DNA of 64,000 nucleotides from Janthinobacterium lividum (GCF_034424625.1 NZ_CP139976.1:4712001-4776000), one strand, 5' to 3'. Shown: positions 20,610 to 30,890, numbered from the stretch's first letter. Program-made: numbers and translations. Notes: generated by a model from the sequence alone, not told the origin.

Positions 20610-21365
20610 TTACTTGAACTTGACCTTGCCGACGACGCGCATGTCGAGCGTCGTTTCGCCCGGCTCGAAGCTCGGTTCGGCAACGGTGCTGTCTTCAGCC
20701 ATCTTGGCGCTGCGCATCATCATCGGCGCGGCGGCAGCACGGTTTTCGGTGACATAGTTGCCCGAACCTTCGAAGTCCACCGTATCGAGCACGGCGTCGG
20801 AAACGTTGCGGCCCATGGCCTTGGCGATGGCGGCCACGCGCTCGTTCAGGTTTTTATACGTGGCGGCGATGCGCTGGTCATCCAGCAGGCGGATGGTTTC
20901 CGGCTTCAGGCCGAAATTCAAGCCATTCAGGGTCAGCACGCCTTGCGCCGCCGACACGGTTTTTGGCAGGGACGCCAGGTTGGCCGTCGTCACTTCCAGG
21001 TACTGGCCCACGCGCCAGGCCGTTGGCAGGCGCGGCTTGGCAACGGCGCCAGCCGGCAATGGACGCTCTTCCGGATACACGGGATAGGTGTAGTAGCCGT
21101 ACGATTTCAATGCTGCCGACGGATCGGCCTGCTTGACGATGGCGATACCCTTGTTCATCTTCTGGTTGACTCTCGACGCGGCGGCAGCCTTGTCCTTGTC
21201 CTGTTCTTCGACGGCCAGGGTAGCGACCACCTGGTCATTGACATGCTTGACTTCGCCAAACGCGGGTACGACCACCAGGGTGCCGTTGGTCGGCAGGGAT
21301 TGGGCTTGTGCGCTCAGGGCAACGGTGGCGGCGGCGGCAACAAGGACGGATTTCATCACGGTCAT
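20610..21365 (-). CDS. SIMPL-domain (DUF541) periplasmic protein, copy 2
   Basis: A 251-residue exported paralogue of the protein at 19744-20499, with the same signal (MTVMKSVLVAAAATVALSAQAQ) and near-identical core blocks such as VEEQDKDKAAAASRVNQKMN. Divergence is concentrated before the C-terminus, where this copy has a Met/Ala-rich insert (AAAAPMMMRSAKMAED). AGGAG lies eight bases before ATG 21365. Tandem duplication is the evident origin. Confidence 0.82.
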   Translation of the reverse strand: MTVMKSVLVAAAATVALSAQAQSLPTNGTLVVVPAFGEVKHVNDQVVATLAVEEQDKDKAAAASRVNQKMNKGIAIVKQADPSAALKSYGYYTYPVYPEERPLPAGAVAKPRLPTAWRVGQYLEVTTANLASLPKTVSAAQGVLTLNGLNFGLKPETIRLLDDQRIAATYKNLNERVAAIAKAMGRNVSDAVLDTVDFEGSGNYVTENRAAAAPMMMRSAKMAEDSTVAEPSFEPGETTLDMRVVGKVKFK

Positions 21366-21571
21366 GGGGGTACTCCTAGGTAGTTAATATGGCTGACAGC
21401 CAGCGAAGGGGACGCTTTTGCCATCCCTTTCGCCTGAGAAACTTGTCAAACTGTGTAGATTCTAACGCCTCATTCATTCCTGTGGCGCAAATTAACAAAT
21501 CGTCACAAAATGTGCTTGCCAGTCACATCTGCTCACATTTCAACACAGCGACATTCAAAATAACAGTGTTC

Positions 21572-22810
21572 TTAGTGACCGTGCACTGCGCCGCCGCTGC
21601 GCCGGCCCGGCTTGAAACTATGCCGGTGCGCGCGCCAGGCGATGGTCAGTGCCACCATCAGCAAGGCCAGCATGGCCCACGGGAACGACGCCGCGCCATA
21701 GCCGTCGAGCAGCATGCCGCCCGCCAGGCCGCCGCCCGCGATGGCCACGTTCCAGATGGTCGCCACCATAGCCTGCGCCACATCCATGCCGTCGCCAGCC
21801 GCGTCCGCCGACGCCGTCTGCAGCAAGGTGCCGGCGCCGCCAAAGGTGATGCCCCAGATGGCCATGCTGACATAGATGACGATCGGGGAGTCCATCGCCA
21901 GGCCCAGCGCCACCATCACGAGGGCAAACGCGGCGATGCAGCCAAGCACGAGCGGGCGCAGCCAGCGGTCGATCAGCTGGCTGACCAGCCAGATGCCGGC
22001 CAGCGAGCCCACGCCATACACAAGCAGCACCAGGTCGACGCGGGGGCGCAAGCCTGACGGCGCCAGGAACGGCGCGATGTAGGTATATAGAATGTTATGC
22101 GCCAGCATCCAGGCGACGATGACGGCCAAGATCGGCCGCACGCCCGGCGTCATGAACACCTGACGGATCGACAGGCGTTCGCCATTCTTTTGCCCCGGAT
22201 AATCGGGCACGGCCAGCAACACCCACGCGACCAGCACCACGGCCATGCCGGACATGATGCCGAAGATGCTGCGCCAGCCCAGCACGCCACCCATCAGGGT
22301 GCCCAGCGGCACGCCCAGCGACAGGGCCAGCGGCGTGCCGATCATGGCAATGGCCATCGCCCTGCCCTGCTGTTCGACGCTGACCATGCGGCGCGCGTAT
22401 CCAGCCATCAAGCCCCAGGCCAGGCCAGCGGCCATGCCGGTGACGAAGCGCGAGGCCAGGGCGACCATATAGTTGGGCGACAGGGCCGTCGCCGTATTGA
22501 AGATCAAAAAGCCAATGATGGCCAGCAGCAAGACATTGCGCCGGCGCCAGCCGCTCGTCAGGGCCGTCAGGGGAATCGCCGTCAGGATGGAACCGATGGC
22601 GTAGACGGTCACCAGCTGGCCCGTCATGACTTCGGAAATATTCAGGTCCCGGGCAATCTGCGGCAGCAAGCCGGCCGGCAAGGTTTCCGACAGGAGGGCG
22701 AGAAACGCCGTCATGGCCAGGGCCAGCAAGGCCAGGACGGGAAGCCGTTCGGAAACGGAGGATTCTGCAGCGCCCGGCATGGGTACTGTGGCGGTAATGC
22801 GGTCGGTCAT
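21572..22810 (-). CDS. MFS transporter, DHA1 (arabinose-efflux-like) family
   Basis: A 412-residue inner-membrane protein with about 12 hydrophobic helices, typical of drug:H+ antiporter-1 MFS proteins such as AraJ/YdhP. The cytoplasmic loop between helices 2 and 3 carries the family-type LTSGWRRRNVLLLA, and the motif C-like stretch is in the SLGVPLGTLMGGVLGWR region. AAGGA precedes ATG 22810. The substrate cannot be deduced. It sits between ilvC and pssA with the SIMPL genes. Confidence 0.85.
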   Translation of the reverse strand: MTDRITATVPMPGAAESSVSERLPVLALLALAMTAFLALLSETLPAGLLPQIARDLNISEVMTGQLVTVYAIGSILTAIPLTALTSGWRRRNVLLLAIIGFLIFNTATALSPNYMVALASRFVTGMAAGLAWGLMAGYARRMVSVEQQGRAMAIAMIGTPLALSLGVPLGTLMGGVLGWRSIFGIMSGMAVVLVAWVLLAVPDYPGQKNGERLSIRQVFMTPGVRPILAVIVAWMLAHNILYTYIAPFLAPSGLRPRVDLVLLVYGVGSLAGIWLVSQLIDRWLRPLVLGCIAAFALVMVALGLAMDSPIVIYVSMAIWGITFGGAGTLLQTASADAAGDGMDVAQAMVATIWNVAIAGGGLAGGMLLDGYGAASFPWAMLALLMVALTIAWRAHRHSFKPGRRSGGAVHGH

Positions 22811-23018
22811 AGGGGTCCTTCAGGTTGCGCAAGCGGCTGATCAATTAGCGCCTGGCGTGCTACAAAAGCGGTGATGCGCGTTGCGGTCGGCAGATACCGA
22901 AACAGATGCAGTCCATGGGAAACTGCAAAGGAAGGGCGGAATTATATAGGAATATAAAAAGACAGGAGGCGGGCGAAAAACGGGCGCGCCAAGACAGCCG
23001 TGCTTGAACCGGCAGTGC

Positions 23019-23468
23019 TCAAGCTGGTGTCATGCAGGCATCATTGGCCGCCTTGCGCGGCGAAAACCAGGCATTCGATTTCGGACTGTACAGGAAGGCG
23101 CAGATGACGGCGAACGTCAGCGCGCCAGGCAAGACGTTCATCTTCAGCGGCACGGTCGCCAGGCAGAATGCAATGTCGATCACGCCCCACACCAGATACA
23201 CAGTGCGCGCGCCACGCTGCCTTTGCAGCATGGCCAGCGCTGCCACCAGGGTAATGCCCTGGCTGAAGAGCAACATCGCGTATTGCACCCCGGCGGGAAT
23301 CACGCTGTCCCCCATTCCGGCCAGCATGGCGGGATCGTCGCGACCGAGGTAAGCCGACACCAGCGCTGACAGCGAGCCGATGACCAGAAACCAGCAGCTG
23401 ATGGCAACCGAGACGGGGCGCTTGACCACATGAAGATTACCGATAAAAACTTTAGAAAAAACAAGCAT
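23019..23468 (-). CDS. Hypothetical four-helix membrane protein
   Basis: A 149-residue protein with four predicted transmembrane segments: VAISCWFLVIGSLSALVSAYL, VQYAMLLFSQGITLVAALAML, VYLVWGVIDIAFCLATVPL and VLPGALTFAVICAFLYS. It has short polar loops and a basic C-terminal tail. No family recognised. It lies downstream of ilvC beyond the ilvC terminator, so it is probably transcribed separately. Confidence 0.6.
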   Translation of the reverse strand: MLVFSKVFIGNLHVVKRPVSVAISCWFLVIGSLSALVSAYLGRDDPAMLAGMGDSVIPAGVQYAMLLFSQGITLVAALAMLQRQRGARTVYLVWGVIDIAFCLATVPLKMNVLPGALTFAVICAFLYSPKSNAWFSPRKAANDACMTPA

Positions 23469-23533
23469 GGTGCTGACGGTATTGTTGAATGGGCCTGATT
23501 GTAACGGATGTTGCCTGCCAGGCGCCGGCGCAC

Positions 23534-23558
23534 AAAAAAAGCCGGCTTGCGCCGGCTT
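23534..23558 (-). terminator. Rho-independent terminator of the ilv operon
   Basis: Minus strand: AAGCCGGC, loop GCAA, GCCGGCTT, then seven T in total. Located about 22 bases after the ilvC stop codon. A textbook intrinsic terminator closing ilvI-ilvH-ilvC. Confidence 0.9.
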
Positions 23559-23579
23559 CTTGTGAGGAACTATGACTGC

Positions 23580-25161
<1,582 letters not shown>

Positions 25162-25163
25162 GA

Positions 25164-26894
25164 TTAGAGGTCCTCCGAGCCGAGCATCATTTCGGACAGG
25201 CCTTTGCCGGCTTTCACCATGGGCCACACGTTTTCGGACTGGTCAGTAATGAAGTTCATGAATACCAGCCTGTCTTTCATGCCAAACGCCTCTTTCAGGG
25301 CGCCGTCGACGTCGCCCGGTTTTTCAATTCTCATGCCCACGTGTCCGTAGGCTTCAGCCAGCTTCTCGAAGTCGGGCAGCGAATCCATGTACGACTCGGA
25401 ATAGCGCGAACCGTAATCGATTTCCTGCCACTGGCGCACCATGCCGAGGAAACGGTTGTTGAGCATGATGATCTTCGGCGTCAAGTGATACTGCTTGCAC
25501 GTCGCCAATTCCTGGATGCACATCTGGATCGAACCTTCGCCGGTAATACAGGCAACGGTGGCATCCGGATTGGCCATCTGCACGCCCATGGCATACGGCA
25601 AGCCGACGCCCATGGTGCCCAGGCCGCCGGAATTGATCCAGCGGCGCGGCTTGTCGAAGCCATAATATTGCGCAGCCCACATCTGGTGCTGGCCCACGTC
25701 GGACGTGATGAAGGCGTCGCCCTTGGTGATCTGGAATACCTTTTCCACCACCGCTTGCGGCTTGATGACCAGGTCGGAGGTCGGGTATTTCAGGCATTCG
25801 CGGCCACGCCATTCGGCGATCTGCTTCCACCAGTTGCTCAATGCATTGACGTTCGGTTTGGCTTCGGCCGCGTCCAGTTGCGCCAGGAATTCGATCAGCA
25901 CATCCTTGACGTTGCCGACGATGGGAATATCGACCTTGACGCGCTTGGAAATCGACGATGGATCGATGTCCACGTGGATGATCTTGCGCGGATGCGAAGC
26001 GAAATGTTTCGGGTTGCCGATCACGCGGTCATCGAAACGGGCGCCGATGGCGATCAGGACGTCGCAGTTCTGCATCGCCATGTTCGCTTCATAGGTGCCG
26101 TGCATGCCAGGCATGCCGACATACTGCTCGCTCGAGGCGCGGTAGCCGCCCAGGCCCATCAAGGTGTTGGTGCACGGGAAACCCAGGCGGTCGACCAGCT
26201 TGTTCAGCTCGGCCGAGGCATTTGCCAGGATCACGCCGCCGCCCGTGTAGATCATCGGACGTTCCGCTTGCAGCAGCAATTGCACGGCCTTGCGGATCTG
26301 GCCGGAATGGCCCTTGTCGACGGGACGGTAGGAACGCATCTCGACTTCCTTCGGATAGTCGAAATGGCATTTGTGCATGCTGATATCCTTCGGGATATCG
26401 ACCAGCACGGGTCCCGGACGGCCGGTACGGGCGATGAAGAAAGCCTTCTTGATCGTCGCTGCCAGGTCCTTGACGTCCTTGACGAGGAAGTTGTGCTTGA
26501 CCACGGGGCGGGTGATGCCGACCGTGTCGCATTCCTGGAACGCATCCTGCCCGATGGCGTGGCTCGGCACCTGGCCGGAGATCACGACCATGGGAATCGA
26601 GTCCATGTACGCGGTGGACAAGCCCGTGACGGCATTCGTGACGCCCGGACCGGACGTGACGATGGCGACACCGACCTTGTTCGAGCTGCGCGAATAGGCA
26701 TCGGCGGCGTGGATCGCGGCCTGCTCGTGGCGTACCAGGATATGCTGGAATTTGTTTTGCTGGAAGATGGCGTCGTAGATGTAGAGTACGGCTCCGCCCG
26801 GGTATCCAAAGACGTGCTCGACGCCCTCTTCAGCCAGACAGCGCACGACAATTTCTGCGCCGGTAATTGGTCCTGCTGCTGCTTCGGTATTCAT
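25164..26894 (-). CDS. ilvI: Acetolactate synthase large (catalytic) subunit
   Basis: Thiamine-diphosphate enzyme (576 residues) catalysing the first common step of branched-chain amino-acid synthesis. The N-terminal PYR domain contains GYPGGAVLYIYDAI and the catalytic Glu in RHEQAAIHAADAYSR; the central domain binds FAD; the C-terminal ThDP motif is GEGSIQMCIQELATC...NN, with Glu in place of the commoner Asp, a variant I recall from related betaproteobacterial enzymes. Symbol ilvI or ilvB are both in use. First gene of ilvI-ilvH-ilvC, with a long leader upstream. Confidence 0.96.
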   Translation of the reverse strand: MNTEAAAGPITGAEIVVRCLAEEGVEHVFGYPGGAVLYIYDAIFQQNKFQHILVRHEQAAIHAADAYSRSSNKVGVAIVTSGPGVTNAVTGLSTAYMDSIPMVVISGQVPSHAIGQDAFQECDTVGITRPVVKHNFLVKDVKDLAATIKKAFFIARTGRPGPVLVDIPKDISMHKCHFDYPKEVEMRSYRPVDKGHSGQIRKAVQLLLQAERPMIYTGGGVILANASAELNKLVDRLGFPCTNTLMGLGGYRASSEQYVGMPGMHGTYEANMAMQNCDVLIAIGARFDDRVIGNPKHFASHPRKIIHVDIDPSSISKRVKVDIPIVGNVKDVLIEFLAQLDAAEAKPNVNALSNWWKQIAEWRGRECLKYPTSDLVIKPQAVVEKVFQITKGDAFITSDVGQHQMWAAQYYGFDKPRRWINSGGLGTMGVGLPYAMGVQMANPDATVACITGEGSIQMCIQELATCKQYHLTPKIIMLNNRFLGMVRQWQEIDYGSRYSESYMDSLPDFEKLAEAYGHVGMRIEKPGDVDGALKEAFGMKDRLVFMNFITDQSENVWPMVKAGKGLSEMMLGSEDL

Positions 26895-27391
26895 GAAACA
26901 TTCCTTTCAAGGTCCATTGGAGATTGATCGGATGTTCTTTCCTGACGAAGTTCGCCGTGCGCGACAGTGCTCCTGCTTCCCTTTTCATGCGGTCACGACA
27001 TTTCTTTGGGCACCCATAGATACCTTACAAAACAACGCTTAACGCAACTCGTTTGGCCGGAGTTTCTGTGGCGCCTGTACGAACCGCTCGCGCTTGTGGC
27101 GCGGGTTAGAACAAACTGCCTACAAATGAAAGCGCGTCTTGCCGCGGATGGCCTTGTGTGCCGGTCGCGACCTGACCATAGGGCTTTGGGGTGTTCAAAG
27201 CGTCCCATACGTTATCGCGTTGCACCATTATGGTCAAGGAAAATGTCAGCGCTGCTGCCTTTTTGCTCACCCGATATGCAAAAACCATGCGGAAACGCAC
27301 ATTTTTTGCTAGCATGCGCTCAGTTTACGAAAAGCAGTCCCGCCTCCTCTCCGCCCACAGCACACGCAGCCGTTAGCTCGCCCCATACCGC
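26895..27391. other. Intergenic region between ilvI and the ECF sigma gene
   Basis: Nearly 500 bases separate these divergent genes. It holds the candidate ilv promoter at 27209-27237, which implies an ilv leader of about 300 bases. I looked for a leader peptide rich in Leu, Ile or Val codons in the transcribed leader and found none; the open frames there have no protein-like character. The promoter for the sigma-factor gene must also lie here but no convincing hexamer pair stands out. Confidence 0.6.
27209..27237 (-). promoter_or_regulatory. Candidate ilvIHC promoter with overlapping palindrome
   Basis: On the minus strand TTGACC (27232-27237) is separated by 17 bases from TAACGT (27209-27214). 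The spacer contains ACCAT-A-ATGGT (27224-27234), a perfect inverted repeat embedded in TGACCATAATGGTGCA. That resembles NtrC boxes (TGCACCA-N3-TGGTGCA) with a decayed half. The -35 is good, the -10 weak. Prediction only. Confidence 0.4.
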
Positions 27392-27961
27392 ATGGCAACA
27401 GACAAAGAATTATCCGACTTTCTAGAAAATGTCGAGCGGCGCGCTTTCAAGCAGGCCGCCTACGCGGTCCGCAAGGAAGAATCGGCACTCGACATCGTGC
27501 AGGACGCCATGATCAAGCTGGCCGAAAAGTACGGCGACAAGCCGGCCGCCGAGCTGCCGATGTTGTTCCAACGCATCTTGCAAAACACCATACTCGACTA
27601 TTTCCGCCGCGAAAAAGTGCGCAACACCTGGGTCAGCCTCTTCTCCGGCATGAAGCCCTCGGGCGACGAGCATGAGGATTTTGATATACTTGATACTTAT
27701 GAATCGGAACAGGGCTCCAGCGCCGCCGAATCCTCGGCCGACCAGGTCGAACGCGCGCAAATCCTTGATTTGATTGATGCAGAGGTACAAAAACTGCCCT
27801 CACGTCAACGCGAAGCCTTCCTCATGCGTTATTGGCAGGACATGGATGTGGCTGAAACAGCGGAAGCGATGGGTTGCTCCGAAGGTAGCGTGAAAACACA
27901 TTGCTCTAGAGCTACCCACACGCTCGCCGAATCGCTGAAAGCCAAGGGAATTAAATTATGA
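27392..27961 (+). CDS. ECF-type RNA polymerase sigma factor
   Basis: A 189-residue sigma70-family protein with region 2 (AAYAVRKEESALDIVQDAMIK, then FQRILQNTILDYFRREKVR) and region 4 (LPSRQREAFLMRYWQDMDVAETAEAMGCSEGSVKTHCSRA) containing the helix-turn-helix. An acidic linker (GDEHEDFDILDTYESEQG) joins them. Its stop overlaps the start of the following DUF3619 gene (ATGA). Regulon unknown. The sigma-DUF3619-DUF3106-RDD order is, to my knowledge, recurrent in betaproteobacteria. Confidence 0.9.
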   Translation: MATDKELSDFLENVERRAFKQAAYAVRKEESALDIVQDAMIKLAEKYGDKPAAELPMLFQRILQNTILDYFRREKVRNTWVSLFSGMKPSGDEHEDFDILDTYESEQGSSAAESSADQVERAQILDLIDAEVQKLPSRQREAFLMRYWQDMDVAETAEAMGCSEGSVKTHCSRATHTLAESLKAKGIKL

Positions 27962-28362
27962 ACACCGACGATCTCAATTTCGCTTACAAAGTGCGCCATG
28001 CACTGAACGAAAAACTCGACGACCTGCCCGCATCGGCCACCGATCGCCTGGCAGCGGCACGCAAACTGGCCCTGTCGCGCAAGAAGGCGGACGCGCCCGC
28101 CGCCGTCACCGTGCGTCAGAACGTGTTCGCCGGCGCGGCCAGCAGCCTGTTTGTCGAACCGCTGTCGTGGCTGGGCCGCATGAGCGTCATCATCCCCCTG
28201 CTGCTGCTGGTCGGCGGCTTGGTGGGCATCTATCAGTTTGAACAGGAACAACATATTGCCGAACTGGCAGAAATCGACGCCGCCGTGCTGTCGGACGAAC
28301 TGCCGCTCTCCGCCTACATGGACCATGGCTTCAACGCCTACCTGACGAAACGCGAGCAATAA
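27958..28362 (+). CDS. DUF3619 family membrane protein
   Basis: A 134-residue protein with a cytoplasmic-looking N-terminus (NFAYKVRHALNEKLDDLPASA), a single transmembrane helix at about 77-96 (VIIPLLLLVGGLVGIYQFEQ) and a short acidic C-terminal part. Its start overlaps the sigma-factor stop. The topology (soluble N-terminus, one helix) and coupling to the sigma gene would fit an anti-sigma role, but no recognised anti-sigma motif is seen, so this is speculation. Confidence 0.82.
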   Translation: MNTDDLNFAYKVRHALNEKLDDLPASATDRLAAARKLALSRKKADAPAAVTVRQNVFAGAASSLFVEPLSWLGRMSVIIPLLLLVGGLVGIYQFEQEQHIAELAEIDAAVLSDELPLSAYMDHGFNAYLTKREQ

Positions 28363-28364
28363 AC

Positions 28365-29117
28365 ATGGCACGCTCGAGCGTACGCAAAGGCTGGCTGGCT
28401 GGCGGCATCGGCCTGGGTGCCTGCGCCCTCGCTGGCGCCGCCTGGGTAGGCGCGCAGCAACATGCCGCTCCCGTCGCCCCTCCCGTGGCGGCCGCGCCCG
28501 TGGTGGTGGCGCCCCCAGCCCCGGCCGTCAAGCCCGGCTCCCCCCGCACGGCAGGCAAAGGCGGCACGCCGAAGGCCGGCGATAACCCGTCCTGGAGCAA
28601 GCTGTCACGCGCGCAGCAGGAAGCCCTGCAGCCGCTGGCGGGCGAATGGAACAAGCTGGAAGCCTTGCGCAAGCAGAAATGGCTCGATATCGCCAGCCGT
28701 TTTGCTTCCATGACGCCGGACGAGCAAACCCGCGTGCATGAGCGCATGCGCGAATGGATCAAGCTGACGCCGGAACAGCGCCGCCTCGTGCGCGAAAACT
28801 ATACGCGCACGAAGAAGATTGATCCGGGTCAAAAAACCGCGCAATGGGAGCAGTACCAGCAATTGCCGGAAGATCAAAAGAAAAAGCTGGCGACGGAACT
28901 CGTGCCGAAGAAACCGCTGGGCAAAGTGCCCGCGATCAATTCCAACACGAGCAAGCCGCCCGTGCTCATGGCGCCCGCCACGCCGGCAGCGCCTGCCGCC
29001 GCCGTGCCCGTCCTGCCGCCCGCTCCCGCAGCGCCGGCAGTGCCGGCAAGCGATCCTGCCGCCGTGCCAGTCACGCCACCTACCACGCCTGCCCCACTGC
29101 CAACCAATGTCAAATAG
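28365..29117 (+). CDS. DUF3106 family exported protein
   Basis: A 250-residue protein with a hydrophobic N-terminal signal or anchor (WLAGGIGLGACALAGAAWVGA), an Ala/Pro/Val-rich linker, and the DUF3106 core at about 60-185: WSKLSRAQQEALQPLAGEW, WLDIASRFASMTPDEQTR and LTPEQRRLVRENY. The C-terminal 60 residues are Pro/Ala-rich low complexity. It follows DUF3619 by two bases and its 3' end overlaps the RDD gene by 11 bases. Confidence 0.82.
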   Translation: MARSSVRKGWLAGGIGLGACALAGAAWVGAQQHAAPVAPPVAAAPVVVAPPAPAVKPGSPRTAGKGGTPKAGDNPSWSKLSRAQQEALQPLAGEWNKLEALRKQKWLDIASRFASMTPDEQTRVHERMREWIKLTPEQRRLVRENYTRTKKIDPGQKTAQWEQYQQLPEDQKKKLATELVPKKPLGKVPAINSNTSKPPVLMAPATPAAPAAAVPVLPPAPAAPAVPASDPAAVPVTPPTTPAPLPTNVK

Positions 29118-29643
29118 CACGCCTGCCGCCAGCATCACTTCCCATCCCACGATCAAGCGTCGCCTGATTTCCATGGTGTACGAGTCGCTGCTGGCCCTGG
29201 CCGTGCTGTTCCTGCCCTTCCTGCTGTTTGAACTGGCCGTGCAAGGCGCGCATACGCCGTTGACGGAACACATGCGCCAATGCCTGGCCTTCCTCGTCAT
29301 GGGCGCGTATTTCATCCATCAATGGAGCCGCGAAGGGCAAACCCTGGCCATGAAGACGTGGCGTTTGCAACTGGTACTACCGGGCCATGCCCACGTGCCA
29401 CTGCGCGTGGCCGCGTACCGTTACGTCCTGTCATGGATGTGGCTGCTGCCAGCGCTCGTGGCGGCGTATGCCTTCGACCTGCAGCACTGGACTGCCCTGG
29501 GTGCCATCGGCATCGGCATCCTGGCCTGGTCAAGCACGGCCCTGTTCACGGGCAATGGGCAATTCCTGCACGACAAGCTGGTCGGCACGCAGATCGTCCA
29601 ATTGCCGCCCCCCGCAAAGAAGTCGAAGAAAGTCGCCGCCTGA
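29107..29643 (+). CDS. RDD family membrane protein
   Basis: A 178-residue inner-membrane protein with four hydrophobic segments. The defining RDD-type elements are RRLISMVYESLLALAVLFLP near the N-terminus and GQTLAMKTWRLQLV centrally, with HDKLVGTQIV near the C-terminus. The start ATG 29107 lies inside the DUF3106 3' end; the frame is open farther upstream but that part is a shadow of DUF3106. Fourth gene of the sigma-factor operon. Role unknown. Confidence 0.85.
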   Translation: MSNSTPAASITSHPTIKRRLISMVYESLLALAVLFLPFLLFELAVQGAHTPLTEHMRQCLAFLVMGAYFIHQWSREGQTLAMKTWRLQLVLPGHAHVPLRVAAYRYVLSWMWLLPALVAAYAFDLQHWTALGAIGIGILAWSSTALFTGNGQFLHDKLVGTQIVQLPPPAKKSKKVAA

Positions 29644-29706
29644 GTTTTTGCGCGGCTTGACCTGGGTCATTGAAGCGCCACGGGGGCTCTGCGATCATGG
29701 CATGCC

Positions 29707-30135
29707 ATGAATAATACCGCCCCCCTCCCCCACACACGCTTCGCCCCCTACCGCGAGGAAGTCTGCAGCGAAGACGAAGTCAGGCATCTCGTCCACACCT
29801 TTTATGCGGCCGCGCGCGACGACGCCATGCTGGGCCCCATCTTTGCCGCCGAGGTCAAGGATTGGGACGCCCATCTGGCAACATTGATCGATTTCTGGTC
29901 AGGTTTGCTGCGCGGCACCATGCGCTACCACGGCAAGCCGCTGGCCCAGCACGCGCAAATGGAAAATTTGACGCCCTGCATGTTCCGCCGCTGGCTGACC
30001 CTGTTCTTCGCCACGACCGAGAGCATGGGCAATGCGGCCCTGCAAGAGAAGGCCGATACCATCGCCTTGAATATTGCCGAACGGCTATGGAAAAGCTTTG
30101 CGGAAAACCACGCCATCACGGCGCCGCAGCTTTAG
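29707..30135 (+). CDS. Group III truncated haemoglobin
   Basis: A 142-residue globin of the TrHb3 class. The F-helix region KPLAQHAQMENLTP contains the proximal histidine, followed by the characteristic FRRWLTLFFATTESM. The E-helix DFWSGLLRGTMRYHG is typical. These proteins bind O2 or NO and are often linked to nitrosative or low-oxygen stress. It converges with the next gene, the two stop codons overlapping by several bases. Confidence 0.9.
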   Translation: MNNTAPLPHTRFAPYREEVCSEDEVRHLVHTFYAAARDDAMLGPIFAAEVKDWDAHLATLIDFWSGLLRGTMRYHGKPLAQHAQMENLTPCMFRRWLTLFFATTESMGNAALQEKADTIALNIAERLWKSFAENHAITAPQL

Positions 30136-30890
30136 AACCTCTCGTAACCCTGCAGGTAGCGCCACTGACCTGACGGCATGGCGCCCATCGAAATGCGGCC
30201 GATGCGCAGCCGTTTCATGGCGACCACGTCCAGTCCCACCATCTTGCACATATGGGCGATCTGGCCCGGCTGCACGTTTTTCAGGGCAAAGCGCAAACGC
30301 GTTTCGTTCTGCCAGCTGACCTTGATCGGCGGCAAAGGCTTGCCATTGAAGGGCAAGCCGTGATTGAGCAGCGCCAGGCCATTCTCGGCGATGGCGCCCG
30401 ACACTTCCACGATGAATTCCTGCTCCACCGTTTTCGCTTCGTCGACCAGCTTGCGGGCGACGCGGAAATCCTGCGTAAACACCAGCAGGCCGGAAGCCAT
30501 GGTCTCGAGCGGATTGGTGATGGTCAGGCCGATCAGGTGGCGCTTGAGGAAGCGCGTGACGGAGCTGGGCGCCACATTTTCCGGTGTGAAAATTTCTTCG
30601 GGACGCAGGCAGCTCAAGGCTGGCTTGCCTTCCGCGCCCACGCCGCCATTGATGCCGGCCGGCTTGTGCAGGAGGATCGTCACGGGCGGCATTTCTTCCA
30701 GGGTAGCATTCGGCAGCAGCACCACCGTCTGATTATCGGCCACGCGCGCGCCCGACTCTTCCACCAGCACGCCATCGACCGTCACCCAGCCGCCCTCGAT
30801 ATACAGCTCGGCCTCGCGGCGCGAACAGGGCACGTCTTCAGACAGGCGCTTGGCCAGGCGGACGGTGGGCATTTCAATGGGTGTGGTCAT
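30132..30890 (-). CDS. RsuA/RluF-like pseudouridine synthase, catalytic Asp replaced by Glu
   Basis: A 252-residue protein with an N-terminal S4 RNA-binding domain (VRLAKRLSEDVPCSRREAEL, about 10-65) and a pseudouridine synthase domain of the RsuA/RluB/E/F group (ILLHKPAGINGG, then TITNPLETMASGLLVFT). In the family the block reads GRLD-x-D-(T/S)-x-GL with a strictly required catalytic Asp; here it is NPLE-TMASGL, so Glu129 occupies the Asp position. Start ATG 30890 is preferred to an upstream TTG. It may be inactive, altered, or a distinct subfamily. Confidence 0.8.
   Translation of the reverse strand: MTTPIEMPTVRLAKRLSEDVPCSRREAELYIEGGWVTVDGVLVEESGARVADNQTVVLLPNATLEEMPPVTILLHKPAGINGGVGAEGKPALSCLRPEEIFTPENVAPSSVTRFLKRHLIGLTITNPLETMASGLLVFTQDFRVARKLVDEAKTVEQEFIVEVSGAIAENGLALLNHGLPFNGKPLPPIKVSWQNETRLRFALKNVQPGQIAHMCKMVGLDVVAMKRLRIGRISMGAMPSGQWRYLQGYERF

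Noticed and set aside
26993..27208. Possible ilv leader peptide on the minus strand
   Set aside because: A 71-codon frame begins just after the predicted promoter but has no run of Leu, Ile or Val codons and no terminator/antiterminator pair was seen.
26967..27425. Possible plus-strand gene in the ilvI-sigma gap
   Set aside because: No signal, domain or ribosome site; it overlaps the ilv leader and the start of the sigma gene.
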